Below, piece by piece: positions 16,131-24,205 of a DNA stretch of 64,000 nucleotides. A program made the translations under genes and the position numbers. Origin of the DNA: a virus. Every line of letters begins with the position of its first letter. Positions within the stretch are counted from its first letter, which is position 1. The notes under the pieces were generated by a model. It was not told the DNA's origin. It searched no databases and saw only the letters and a program-made list of their open reading frames with translations. The stretch covers positions 1 through 64,000 of the IMG/VR virus record IMGVR_UViG_3300009164_000071; one strand, given 5' to 3'.

Positions 16131-16552
16131 GTCAAATAATTTGCAGTGGGGGAATATTCCTTGCCCGCGATACCAAACGATTTTTATTTCTATTAAGAAC
16201 TCAGGGAAAGACAGCAGGAACCTGGGGATTAGTTGGCGGGAGAAAAGAACCATCTGATACCACACCCTATGATACCTTAACTAGAGAAATAGAAGAGGAA
16301 GTTGGCAAATGCCCTGCAATAACTAAAGCAATACCTTTAGAATTGTTTACTAGTACAGATCAAAAGTTTCAATATAATACCTATGTATTAATTGTTGACA
16401 ATGAATTTATTCCTAGCTTGAACAACGAGCACAGCGGATATGCTTGGTGCGGTTTTGAATCTTGGCCAAAACCATTGCACCAGGGTGTTAAAAATAGTTT
16501 AACTAATCGTGTTAATAAAGCTAAACTAGGTTTGTTATTAGAATTATTTTAA
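16127..16552 (+). CDS. NUDIX hydrolase-like protein
   Basis: A 141-residue protein starting at the ATG that overlaps the gp15 stop (ATGA). An upstream TTG start is less likely. The NUDIX region is GLVGGRKEPSD (34-44), then REIEEEVG (53-60). R53, E54, E57 and E58 fit the box G-x5-E-x7-RE-U-x-EE-x-G. The spacing is one residue longer than canonical, and the first conserved Glu is replaced near D44/T45, so activity is likely but the metal site may be altered. Family members cleave nucleoside diphosphates linked to another moiety, such as nucleotide sugars, ADP-ribose or dinucleoside polyphosphates. The substrate is not predictable here. It overlaps the convergent glycosyltransferase gene by nine bases. 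Confidence 0.8.
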   Translation: MSQIICSGGIFLARDTKRFLFLLRTQGKTAGTWGLVGGRKEPSDTTPYDTLTREIEEEVGKCPAITKAIPLELFTSTDQKFQYNTYVLIVDNEFIPSLNNEHSGYAWCGFESWPKPLHQGVKNSLTNRVNKAKLGLLLELF

Positions 16553-17200
16553 TAAATCTGGACCAAACGCCCAAGTGCCTAAGTGGCGTAATTCATTACT
16601 CAATACAGTGTCTACTTTAATGGTATAGCCTGCCTTGGTTATTTTTTGACAAAGACGCATGTCTTCACCTAACCAATCATTATGCTCAGGAGTCCACTCA
16701 AAGTCGAACCAGGGTCTAGGTAGCTCATCAAGTATGCCGGTTTTCATCATGAAACACCCCATGCCTATTCCTGCAATAGGAACTAGTGTGTCTCGAGGCT
16801 CAAAAGACAGTGGATTTTGCCACTCACCAATAGCCTCGTAGGCTACTCCCTTGGCAGGTAGTTGGCGTCGAACATAGTTAGCGGCAACTACTGGTTCGTT
16901 GTGAGCTAGTAGTCGAAGTGCGGTGGTTGCAGGGAACACCATGTCGCTGTCGATCCACAACATATATTCGGCTCCGACATTTTTTGCTTCTAATGCCAGT
17001 CTTTCTCTCTGTGTTAATAGTACTGTGCTAGCATCCATGATTACGTGCGTGTCAATGTTATTCATTATGTTTAATTTAACTAACTCAGTTAGACATAAAG
17101 CTGTTGCCGAATGCATGGTATCTCGCACAGGCAATAATACTGCTAGTTTACTTTTTTTGATAGCCCATTGGCTGGTGTTGAATACTGAATTCTTTTTCAT
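16544..17200 (-). CDS. Family 2-type glycosyltransferase (GT-A fold)
   Basis: A 218-residue enzyme with LAVLLPVRD (19-27), Arg/Leu-rich RERLALEAKN (65-74), and AEYMLWIDSDMVFP (77-90). In this last motif D84-S-D86 is the DxD motif that binds the sugar nucleotide and metal. A later GEDMRLCQKITKAGY gives the acidic catalytic position typical of GT2 proteins. No membrane segment is visible, so it is a soluble enzyme. It could glycosylate phage DNA bases, a virion protein or a host glycan. The acceptor is unknown. The ATG overlaps the TGA of the upstream 154-aa gene, and its end overlaps the convergent NUDIX gene. Confidence 0.8.
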   Translation of the reverse strand: MKKNSVFNTSQWAIKKSKLAVLLPVRDTMHSATALCLTELVKLNIMNNIDTHVIMDASTVLLTQRERLALEAKNVGAEYMLWIDSDMVFPATTALRLLAHNEPVVAANYVRRQLPAKGVAYEAIGEWQNPLSFEPRDTLVPIAGIGMGCFMMKTGILDELPRPWFDFEWTPEHNDWLGEDMRLCQKITKAGYTIKVDTVLSNELRHLGTWAFGPDLLK

Positions 17201-17661
17201 GCTCCGGCCACTTCCTTGCTTAATGTTTCGCCCTGGATAACTAATTCGTGTATTGAATTAATTAAATCTTGTGTGCGTTTAGCTGTTAAAATAAAATCTT
17301 GTGGGGGGAGTTTGCACATAGTTGACATGCTTTCAAAGCTAGCACGTTCTTTAGTTATAATTTCTATGGCACTAATTCTTGCTAAATTTTCAATAAACAG
17401 TTGACGAGATTGGTCTTCGTCTAAATTTAACAACTCAATGCATTCATCTTCGTCCATTTCTGAGGCCAATTCTTCTAGAATTTTTAATTCTGCTAGCTCT
17501 AATGGATTAGTTGAACCTTGCAGTTCTTTAATTCTTTTTAAGAAATCTAACAAAGATACAGGGCTAGTAGTACGATCTGCCCATGTTATGTTATCCAATT
17601 CCCATTTGCTCAGTTGAGCAGATTTGAGTATCTTGTCAATGTTTAGTTTTTTAGCTTTCAT
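17197..17661 (-). CDS. Helical protein of unknown function
   Basis: A 154-residue acidic, largely helical protein that I do not recognise. It has three Leu/Glu-rich helices (for example ELAELKILEELASEMDEDE near 54-72) and no catalytic motif or membrane segment. AGGATAAATC precedes its ATG, and an ATAAATA late element lies about 21 bases further upstream. Its stop overlaps the glycosyltransferase start (ATGA), so the two are co-expressed and may form a complex, for instance as an adaptor or regulatory partner. That is inference from context only. Confidence 0.65.
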   Translation of the reverse strand: MKAKKLNIDKILKSAQLSKWELDNITWADRTTSPVSLLDFLKRIKELQGSTNPLELAELKILEELASEMDEDECIELLNLDEDQSRQLFIENLARISAIEIITKERASFESMSTMCKLPPQDFILTAKRTQDLINSIHELVIQGETLSKEVAGA

Positions 17662-17681
17662 GATTTATCCTATTAACGTGG

Positions 17682-17688
17682 TATTTAT
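17682..17688 (-). promoter_or_regulatory. Late promoter ATAAATA before the 154-aa / glycosyltransferase operon
   Basis: ATAAATA on the minus strand lies 20 bases before the ATG at 17661, leaving a short leader that contains AGGAT. It matches the T4 late core and precedes an ORF with a normal ribosome binding site. Confidence 0.55.
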
Positions 17689-17722
17689 TGAGTCCACTGT
17701 CCTTGGGATAAATTTATTGATT

Positions 17723-17968
17723 TTATGGCCGTGTGCGGCCCCCAAATGTCATTTGCAATCCTGATCCGTACGGTGCAAATGGTGCTGGTCGTCCGCCAAA
17801 TGCATTAGAGAATTGTATAGTTGTGCCAGGAGACCTTCCAAGAAATAAATTTCCCAAAGTGCCGCTTAGACGAATATTACTAGCAGAACCGGTCCCTGGT
17901 GAGGTGTTAGTGAATGCACGAAACACCTTTCCCATTGATATTGTTGAACCGGTTGCTGGAACTGTCAT
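17723..17968 (-). CDS. Small Gly/Ser-rich protein, probable virion-associated
   Basis: An 81-residue protein. A longer version from a TTG at 18001 is possible, but the ATG at 17968 has AGGAAA at good spacing and lies about 35 bases after an ATAAATA late promoter, so I choose it. The sequence alternates short hydrophobic strands with Gly/Ser/Pro turns: STISMGKVFRAF, then IRLSGTLGNLFLG, then TTIQFSNAFGGRP. This resembles short beta modules (SGxISLSxV) found in many aquatic phage tail proteins. The C-terminus is basic. The function is unknown. A small fibre or tail accessory is likely because it is expressed late. Confidence 0.6.
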   Translation of the reverse strand: MTVPATGSTISMGKVFRAFTNTSPGTGSASNIRLSGTLGNLFLGRSPGTTIQFSNAFGGRPAPFAPYGSGLQMTFGGRTRP

Positions 17969-18002
17969 AAATTTTCCTGTAGATAGTTGTGGATTGACCA
18001 AC

Positions 18003-18009
18003 TATTTAT
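18003..18009 (-). promoter_or_regulatory. Late promoter ATAAATA for the small Gly/Ser-rich gene
   Basis: GATAAATAG on the minus strand lies 34 bases before the ATG at 17968. Choosing the upstream TTG start would place the promoter on top of the start codon, so the promoter supports the ATG. Confidence 0.5.
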
Positions 18010-18078
18010 CGTTTTTCTTAGTCTGCAAAAAATTTGCATAACTGTATTCAGGAAAAATATTCTCTATTTTTACTGTCA

Positions 18079-18085
18079 ATAAATA
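18079..18085 (+). promoter_or_regulatory. Late promoter ATAAATA for the carbamoyltransferase-GT9 operon
   Basis: ATAAATA on the plus strand lies 30 bases before the ATG at 18116, followed by AAGGA at 18104-18108. It is divergent from the promoter at 18003-18009. It implies that this sugar-modifying operon is expressed with the structural genes. Confidence 0.6.
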
Positions 18086-18115
18086 AGTGCGTAGATAATA
18101 TTTAAGGAATAGCAC

Positions 18116-19957
18116 ATGGCACTTTGGATTGCAGGCATAACTCGAGGACATAATGCTGGAGTATGTTTATTAAAAGACGGTGAAATAGTTTTTGCTCTCG
18201 AAGAAGAACGATTAAGCCGTCAAAAGTACGACGGCGGCCCGTATGCGTCAATGATTAAAATATTAGAATATACAGATCGACTTGATTATATTGTTATAGC
18301 ACACACGCAACCATTAAAAGAATCTGCCGGGCAAGTTGATTTTACTGGTGAGGATGTTTATACAGGCTTGGCCCGAAAACTTGGATTAATTGACCGTAAG
18401 GCCGATTTACAGAATCACCCGCAGGTTGTTGATATGTCGTTTATTCATCATAAATTACATGCGGCATGTGCATTTTATCGCTCAGGATTTAAAGAAGCAA
18501 CCGCCCTCATTGTTGACGGTGCGGGAACATTTATTCCTATGGTGCTTAATAATAGTATTCCTAATCCACAATCTGACATGACATGGGAATTAGAAAGTAT
18601 ATTCACATGCAAATATCCAAATAATTTTAAAACTATATACAAGCACCAAGGTGGTCGTGGCCCGTTTACAGCATTACATTTTTTAGAAATTAGCAGTAAA
18701 AGGGAAGGCGAAAACGGAACCCATGAATTAATTGTAGACGAAACTGCCGGCATTGTTAAGGCGTATGAAGCAGTGACACAATACTGCGGGTGGCCGCCGA
18801 TTGAAGCCGGCAAGACTATGGGCCTATTTCCGTACGGAAAACCTAATTTAAAGATTCCTAAAATTTATGACGACGGGGGCGGTGGGACTTGGAGAACAGC
18901 TAACAGAAATTTAATTATCCCTACATATCCTAATGGAGCAGTAGTCAACCAATTACGCTACGAGGAATTAAAAACTCCGATTGAAATTTATGAAAATAAA
19001 GAAGACATTACATTACTTCAAAATCGTAGAGATTTAGCCTATGCTGTGCAAACACAAAGTCAGGCAGAAGTATTAAATTTAATTCGGAAAGCAGTTGATA
19101 AAACAGGAAATAAAAATGTTGTTTTATCAGGGGGTTATGGATTAAACTGTGTGGCTAATTATTTTTATTTAGATCAATTAAAAGATGAAGGTATTAATCT
19201 TTATGTAGAACCGATTAGCAATGATGCTGGCACTTGTATCGGCGCCGCATTGTTAATGCATTATACCATAACAAAAGATAAAAATATTAAACCTTATGCT
19301 GAAAGTTTATACCTTGGTCCGGAATACACGTATACAGATGAAGAAATAGAAGCTGTTGCAGAAAAATATTCAGCAGAAATATATTCAGCGGACAATAAAC
19401 TCATTGTTGAACTTTTAAGAAATAGACACATTGTGACTCTGTTCCAGGGTCGATCGGAAAGCGGCCCCAGGGCATTAGGGAATCGAAGCATATTATTTGA
19501 TCCGACATTTGCAGATGGCAAAGATTTTGTTAATATGGTTAAACACAGAGAATACTTCCGGCCATTTGCAGGAAGTATTTTATATGAACATGCGCACAAT
19601 TGGTTTGACCTTAGAGGTATGGATCAAAGCCCTCATATGATGTATGCTGTTAATTGCCAACCAGGTGTGGAAGAAAAGATTCCTTCAATAATACACATAG
19701 ACGGTACATGTAGAATACAAACCGTAAAAAGAAATCAAAATCCTCATTACTATGATTTAATTAATGAATTTTATCAGGCCACCGGCATTCCAATATTGTT
19801 CAATACTAGCTTTAATCTAGGTGGCGAACCATTGGTCGAAACTCTCGATGATGCTGTTAGAACACTGGCTAATAGTCTCATGGAATATCTATATCTTCCA
19901 GAATACGAAATAATAATTGTTGTAAAAAATAAAGGAGAATCTAATGCCGAGATCTAA
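18116..19957 (+). CDS. O-carbamoyltransferase (NodU/CmcH/TobZ family)
   Basis: A 613-residue enzyme that transfers a carbamoyl group from carbamoyl phosphate, via carbamoyl-AMP, to a hydroxyl, usually on a sugar. The N-terminal Kae1-like ASKHA domain has GITRGHNAGVCLL (7-19), HHKLHAACAF (111-120) with metal-ligand histidines, and LIVDGAG (131-137). The C-terminal carbamoyltransferase domain has GRSESGPRALGNRSILFDP near 444-462 and FNTSFNLGGEP near 560-570. All family signatures look intact and the length is typical, so it is probably active. It is co-transcribed with the downstream glycosyltransferase, whose start overlaps its end by 14 bases. The acceptor is unknown. A capsule, LPS or virion glycan is plausible. 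Confidence 0.93.
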   Translation: MALWIAGITRGHNAGVCLLKDGEIVFALEEERLSRQKYDGGPYASMIKILEYTDRLDYIVIAHTQPLKESAGQVDFTGEDVYTGLARKLGLIDRKADLQNHPQVVDMSFIHHKLHAACAFYRSGFKEATALIVDGAGTFIPMVLNNSIPNPQSDMTWELESIFTCKYPNNFKTIYKHQGGRGPFTALHFLEISSKREGENGTHELIVDETAGIVKAYEAVTQYCGWPPIEAGKTMGLFPYGKPNLKIPKIYDDGGGGTWRTANRNLIIPTYPNGAVVNQLRYEELKTPIEIYENKEDITLLQNRRDLAYAVQTQSQAEVLNLIRKAVDKTGNKNVVLSGGYGLNCVANYFYLDQLKDEGINLYVEPISNDAGTCIGAALLMHYTITKDKNIKPYAESLYLGPEYTYTDEEIEAVAEKYSAEIYSADNKLIVELLRNRHIVTLFQGRSESGPRALGNRSILFDPTFADGKDFVNMVKHREYFRPFAGSILYEHAHNWFDLRGMDQSPHMMYAVNCQPGVEEKIPSIIHIDGTCRIQTVKRNQNPHYYDLINEFYQATGIPILFNTSFNLGGEPLVETLDDAVRTLANSLMEYLYLPEYEIIIVVKNKGESNAEI

Positions 19958-21053
19958 AGCATATTTTATAAATGGGGGCGCTGGCCGTGTACTTAGCTCA
20001 ATTCCGGCTTTTGAAAAATTAGCAGAAACTGACAATGATTTCCTCGTTATCTGCGAGGGAGGCAGCGATCTACTACGTGGGCATCCTATATTAGACAAAA
20101 GGTCATTTGATCATTGGCACAAGGGGTTATTTAATGATCATTTAAAAAATCGTGATTTATACACTCCGGAGCCGTATCGTGTTTGGGAATATTTTAATCA
20201 AAAATGTAGTATATCCCAAGCATTTGACATTGCAATTAATAATCAAGGAGTGAGAGAGTTGCCCCCTCCATCTCTACACCTAAGCAAAATGGAAATTTCA
20301 GAAGCCTATAAGATAGTGCAGGAAATTAAGGCCAAATCAGGATTTGATAAGATGTTAGTTATACAACCATTCGGGCGAGGAGTACAAAACAACGGAGGGC
20401 TTATTGTTGATCCAGGTTCTCGTAGTCTAGCACAACAAGATTTAATTGACATTATTAATGCTCTTAAAAAAGAATATGCTATTATAATTATGACTGAATT
20501 TGGTATTCCGTTGGGTGAGGACGATTCTGTTAAATTTAAAATACCACAACCTAGAATTCCTAATTTAAGAATATGGGCGGCAGTTATTGAATTAGCAGAT
20601 CATTTCTTAGGTTGCGATAGTGTAGGTCAGCATATTGCTAAATCTTTAGAAAAAACCGCCACTGTTATAACAGGCTCAACATTTCCTATAAATATCAGTT
20701 ATCCTACTGATCCTAATTTTGATATTATTGATGTAGGATTTGGACTAAGAACATACAGCCCTATACGAATTAGCATGGATGATTCTGTTGAAAGAAGCAA
20801 CGAAAAATGCATGGAATTAACCGACGAACACCGATCACAAATTTTAAAATCTGTGCGTAAACGATTAGGAAAATCTGTTAAATCTAAATTACAGATTATG
20901 AATATTGATCCAAGCAAGACTGCCGAAGCTGAAAAAAAATCTCAAATTGAAAAACCAGATTTTCCTATGAGTGCTGTGGCAAAAATTTTATCAGATAATA
21001 AATCCACTGACGACTTGTCCGGACAACCAACAAATATTTTTGGTACTAATTAG
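19944..21053 (+). CDS. GT9-like glycosyltransferase (GT-B fold)
   Basis: A 369-residue protein with features of ADP-heptose:LPS-type (GT9) transferases. The N-terminus AYFINGGAGRVLSSIPAFEK is a nucleotide-fold loop preceding the first helix. The middle has MLVIQPFGRG (residues of about 135-144). The C-terminal half has FLGCDSVGQHIAKSLEKTA (near 217-235), matching the GT9 donor-binding pattern GxDSGxxHIAAAL with Val in place of Gly. The last 60 residues are charged and probably flexible. AAAGGAG precedes the ATG. It overlaps the carbamoyltransferase by 14 bases and the next, convergent gene by eight. It probably builds the sugar that its neighbour carbamoylates, but donor and acceptor are unknown. 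Confidence 0.72.
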   Translation: MPRSKAYFINGGAGRVLSSIPAFEKLAETDNDFLVICEGGSDLLRGHPILDKRSFDHWHKGLFNDHLKNRDLYTPEPYRVWEYFNQKCSISQAFDIAINNQGVRELPPPSLHLSKMEISEAYKIVQEIKAKSGFDKMLVIQPFGRGVQNNGGLIVDPGSRSLAQQDLIDIINALKKEYAIIIMTEFGIPLGEDDSVKFKIPQPRIPNLRIWAAVIELADHFLGCDSVGQHIAKSLEKTATVITGSTFPINISYPTDPNFDIIDVGFGLRTYSPIRISMDDSVERSNEKCMELTDEHRSQILKSVRKRLGKSVKSKLQIMNIDPSKTAEAEKKSQIEKPDFPMSAVAKILSDNKSTDDLSGQPTNIFGTN

Positions 21054-21732
21054 ACCACTGTTGAGATCTGCGTATAAGGACTTCGTTAGAAAATACTGTA
21101 GCGTTTGGAGATACGTAAGTTGATTGTACAGTAATGTAAGTAGCAAAGATTCCGGACCCTTGGGCATTTGTCACGTTAGAATTTAATGCAAATTCTAAAG
21201 ATCCTACTATCTTTGGAGGTTGGAAACACATAAATGTAATTGGAATAGCAAGATTATATACGCTAGTTGATCTATTCAGCACAGTAAAATCAACTTCGGC
21301 AAAACTTAATGCATCACGCTCGCCGTCGAATCCAGGAGTTGACGTTCGGCCAACCTGAGTAAATCCGTCAGTTTGTAAGTAGGCTAAATTATTTGCTCTG
21401 GCAATTTGACCAGACATTTCAAAATCAAACGGAAGTCCTCTATTTTGTACAATTTGGTTAGTACCTGTAGTTCCTACTACCGGAAATTTTGTTGCCGGCG
21501 ACGTGCTAATAGAAAAATCTAACCAAGACGACCGATTGGGCGAAGCAGGGACATAACTCGAAGCTGTTGTCAATCCTATTGTTGAAGTTGATAGATAATG
21601 ATTCCCTGTTTGAAACTCAAATGGTGCCCCGTTATTTGAAACAAGATACGTTCCGGAATTATTAAATCTAGAACTTCCAGAAGGTTGTGTTCCGTCTATG
21701 GAAAATATTATTTCAGCCGGGGTATAAGCCAT
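21046..21732 (-). CDS. Beta-rich virion-associated protein, unknown
   Basis: A 228-residue Ser/Thr/Asn-rich protein that I do not recognise. It has alternating beta-strand character throughout, no membrane segment, no signal peptide and no cysteine pair. A segment near 140-190 (FAEVDFTVLNRS, VYNLAIPITFMCFQPPKI) looks like a compact beta-sandwich core. It is the last gene of the long minus-strand fibre cluster and follows the Cys-rich protein with an 11-base gap, so it is probably a fibre tip, chaperone or accessory. The ribosome binding site is weak, so translation may depend on the upstream gene. Its 3' end overlaps the convergent GT9 gene by eight bases. Confidence 0.65.
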   Translation of the reverse strand: MAYTPAEIIFSIDGTQPSGSSRFNNSGTYLVSNNGAPFEFQTGNHYLSTSTIGLTTASSYVPASPNRSSWLDFSISTSPATKFPVVGTTGTNQIVQNRGLPFDFEMSGQIARANNLAYLQTDGFTQVGRTSTPGFDGERDALSFAEVDFTVLNRSTSVYNLAIPITFMCFQPPKIVGSLEFALNSNVTNAQGSGIFATYITVQSTYVSPNATVFSNEVLIRRSQQWSN

Positions 21733-21743
21733 GGTAGTTAAAA

Positions 21744-23885
21744 TTAAGTTTGATTAACTGTTCCGATAATCTTAGCTTGAGCACTAGAAATCAACTGTAT
21801 AGCAACACTAGTATCTGTAGATGTTGAACTTGTTATTACAGTACTGTATGTACCACCGGCAAATGCTATACCAGGAGTAGCAGTAGCACCAATAACGTTC
21901 AATGTGACACTTTGTGCTAATCTATTACCTAGATAATCAAACACATTAACTAGAATATTGCCGTTGATTGTTGTTCCAGTGTATACAAACGTAGTTGTAC
22001 TTGCTGAAATAAGTAATGTACTACCAACGTTAGTTGACAAGATGTCTATGTAATTTGAAGTCACACTGTTTGCCACAATTGTATTATCAAAGACTTGTAC
22101 GGCCCAACGACCACTGTAATCTTGGAATAATCTAGAAGCGTTATATTGTTGAGTACTTTGGTATTGATATAATCCCGTGCCGGCATTTAGTACATAGATA
22201 ACATCGTTGCTAAAAGTCGAACCAGAGTATATAATGGTCCAATTAGAGTTTAGCGGACAGAAGTACCTCGGTCCATAAGCGGCAGTGCTAAGAGAGCCAA
22301 GATAAGCGGCGGCGAATGTACTGTCATTTAACGACCAACTGTAAATTTGGAACATGCTTCCGCGGCCGCCTGGTAAATTAAATGTATTAGCTATTGAGAC
22401 AAGTCCAGTACCGTTGGTATTATATACACCCAAATGTAAACGTTTAACACCGTTGGCATCAACACTGTACCAAACACGATTAACAGTCTGTCTACGGAAA
22501 TTACTGTCAGTATAGACGCTATTACCAGTATTATCGTGGCCAGCATTAACATAAATCTGTCGCTGTGAACTTGTAGACATACTAGACAGGTCGTACTTGA
22601 TCAATGCAGTAGTTGAACCGCTTAATAAGTTTAATTCCATTCTAAAAATAGAAATAGTTTGACTTAATGTACTATTTGTAAAAATATCAGAACCGTTAAA
22701 ACTCATCATGTAGAATCTATAACCAGTACTACTGTCTAAGTCGGGATTACTTGGAATGAGTACTCCACTTAGCCCTTTCTTAAATGTTTGAACTACAGTT
22801 GTGGTACTGTTAGCGGCATTGAATAGTCGCAAACTTAACCTAGCTGACAACGCAGTTGATGTTGTGTCGGCGCCTTGAATGCCACCCACCTGAGAATTAT
22901 GTAGGAAGTAATATCTATACTGATTTCTATTGACTAAGAATGTACGTACTCCATAATCAACACTGCCAAATGGTGCGTTATACTGTAAGTATGCACCATT
23001 ATTAAGTTGAGTAGTTGCAGTATTAATTACCATGCCACTAGGATTCCACGCTATTATATTTGAACTACAGGTACCACCAAAGAATAAATTGTCTGGTACT
23101 TGAATGGTAGAATAACGACCATAAACACAGCAACCACTATGAACCCAAGTACAATTAATGCACATGTAGCAATTACAGTTAACATTACAGCTACCGGTGA
23201 CACCATTGCTGCCACCAGGTGCCCCTTGATAAGTAGTACATGTATCACCAAATGTTGATTCGTTTACTGGACCACTGTAGCAATAACAGGCCAAGCAACA
23301 CCAAGCTGTACATTGTGCTTGAGTCAATGAGCTATACGGAGCAAAACAAGTAAAGGATCCCGCAGGACTTTCTACCACAAGATAATTAGTGATTGCAGAA
23401 TTTACAACAGTATAATTAGTACCGGCTTGTGGAACATAACATATTTGGGCGGTAGCAGTGAAGGCAGCGCAGGTACTACCCGGTAAAACACAACCTTGTA
23501 GGCATGCTGTATTACTGCTGGTGTTTATGTTAAAACAAACCGCTGGGGTATTTCCAAGATTTTTAAAAGACGTGTTGTAATTAGAATCTAGTGCCGTGCC
23601 GTAGCTTTGGAAACAACCAGCCGCATACTCTCCACTGAATCGACTGCCTGTTAGGTCAAAAGAATTGGCTATATAACCGGGTTCAAATGTACATGCGGCA
23701 ACAATAGGCGAAATTTGTAGGCCAGCATCAGTACAGGCCGGTGATCCCTGATAGTTATTAATCATTTCTAAATTATTTGAACCATTATAGAACTGACCAT
23801 TGACTACATAATTTTGGCCGGCATAGCCATATTGCACCAAAGTCTGTGTTGGAGGTGGTAAGTATCTCTGATAAAATTTTGCCAT
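21744..23885 (-). CDS. Cys-rich adhesin-like fibre protein with Ig-like C-terminus
   Basis: A 713-residue protein that I cannot assign to a family. Residues 51-273 contain 23 cysteines in doublets and short CxC/CxxC spacings (for example CxxxCC-LAC-YC near 192-202 and CNVNCNCYMCINC near 233-245). The remaining 440 residues contain one. This is exceptional for a cytoplasmically assembled phage protein and suggests metal clusters or disulphides formed after lysis. Residues of about 290-620 are beta-rich with repeated aromatic strands. The last 90 residues (TFVYTGTTINGNILVNVFDY at the start) look like an Ig-like fold, similar to the C-termini of the three paralogues at 44.7-50.3 kb. AGGAAA precedes the ATG. 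It may be a receptor-binding protein. Confidence 0.65.
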   Translation of the reverse strand: MAKFYQRYLPPPTQTLVQYGYAGQNYVVNGQFYNGSNNLEMINNYQGSPACTDAGLQISPIVAACTFEPGYIANSFDLTGSRFSGEYAAGCFQSYGTALDSNYNTSFKNLGNTPAVCFNINTSSNTACLQGCVLPGSTCAAFTATAQICYVPQAGTNYTVVNSAITNYLVVESPAGSFTCFAPYSSLTQAQCTAWCCLACYCYSGPVNESTFGDTCTTYQGAPGGSNGVTGSCNVNCNCYMCINCTWVHSGCCVYGRYSTIQVPDNLFFGGTCSSNIIAWNPSGMVINTATTQLNNGAYLQYNAPFGSVDYGVRTFLVNRNQYRYYFLHNSQVGGIQGADTTSTALSARLSLRLFNAANSTTTVVQTFKKGLSGVLIPSNPDLDSSTGYRFYMMSFNGSDIFTNSTLSQTISIFRMELNLLSGSTTALIKYDLSSMSTSSQRQIYVNAGHDNTGNSVYTDSNFRRQTVNRVWYSVDANGVKRLHLGVYNTNGTGLVSIANTFNLPGGRGSMFQIYSWSLNDSTFAAAYLGSLSTAAYGPRYFCPLNSNWTIIYSGSTFSNDVIYVLNAGTGLYQYQSTQQYNASRLFQDYSGRWAVQVFDNTIVANSVTSNYIDILSTNVGSTLLISASTTTFVYTGTTINGNILVNVFDYLGNRLAQSVTLNVIGATATPGIAFAGGTYSTVITSSTSTDTSVAIQLISSAQAKIIGTVNQT

Positions 23886-23897
23886 GTTAATTTCCTA

Positions 23898-24191
23898 TTA
23901 TAAAGTTCCTGTATTATTCTCAGTTGAATTATTTTCAACGGGCTCTTCACTTGTTCCAGGTGCCGGCTCTATTGTGGGCGGCACATCATAATCTGGAATT
24001 CTATCTTCCAAGTGATGATTAAAATTTACCTGTGTCCATTCATAAGCTTCGTCTCTACTAGCCCAAGGTTGTGGTATAGACCCTTGATTGGCATCTAGGG
24101 GCTTAAAAGGTTGGTGCAATACAACTTGACCAGTGTCTACCTCGTATACCTCTGCTACTCCATTTAAAAATCTAAATTCATATCTGTACAT
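23898..24191 (-). CDS. Small fibre-associated protein
   Basis: A 97-residue protein starting at the ATG at 24191, which has GGAG six bases upstream. A TTG twelve bases earlier is less likely. It begins MYRYEFRFLNGVAEVYEV, continues with PQPWASRDEAYEWTQ near 45-58, and ends in an acidic, Pro/Asn/Thr-rich tail of about 30 residues. The globular part resembles small conserved proteins that sit between fibre genes in aquatic phages and carry a W-S-x-x-E-A-x-x-W motif. Their function is unknown to me. It may cap or chaperone a fibre. It lies between two fibre genes with gaps of 12-14 bases. Confidence 0.6.
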   Translation of the reverse strand: MYRYEFRFLNGVAEVYEVDTGQVVLHQPFKPLDANQGSIPQPWASRDEAYEWTQVNFNHHLEDRIPDYDVPPTIEPAPGTSEEPVENNSTENNTGTL

Positions 24192-24205
24192 TCTAATCTC
24201 CAAAT

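Noticed and set aside
18020-18075. Short AT-rich hairpins between the divergent promoters
   Set aside because: Stems are only 6-7 bp, almost pure A/T and without a U-tract in either orientation after a gene end, so I do not call a terminator or operator.
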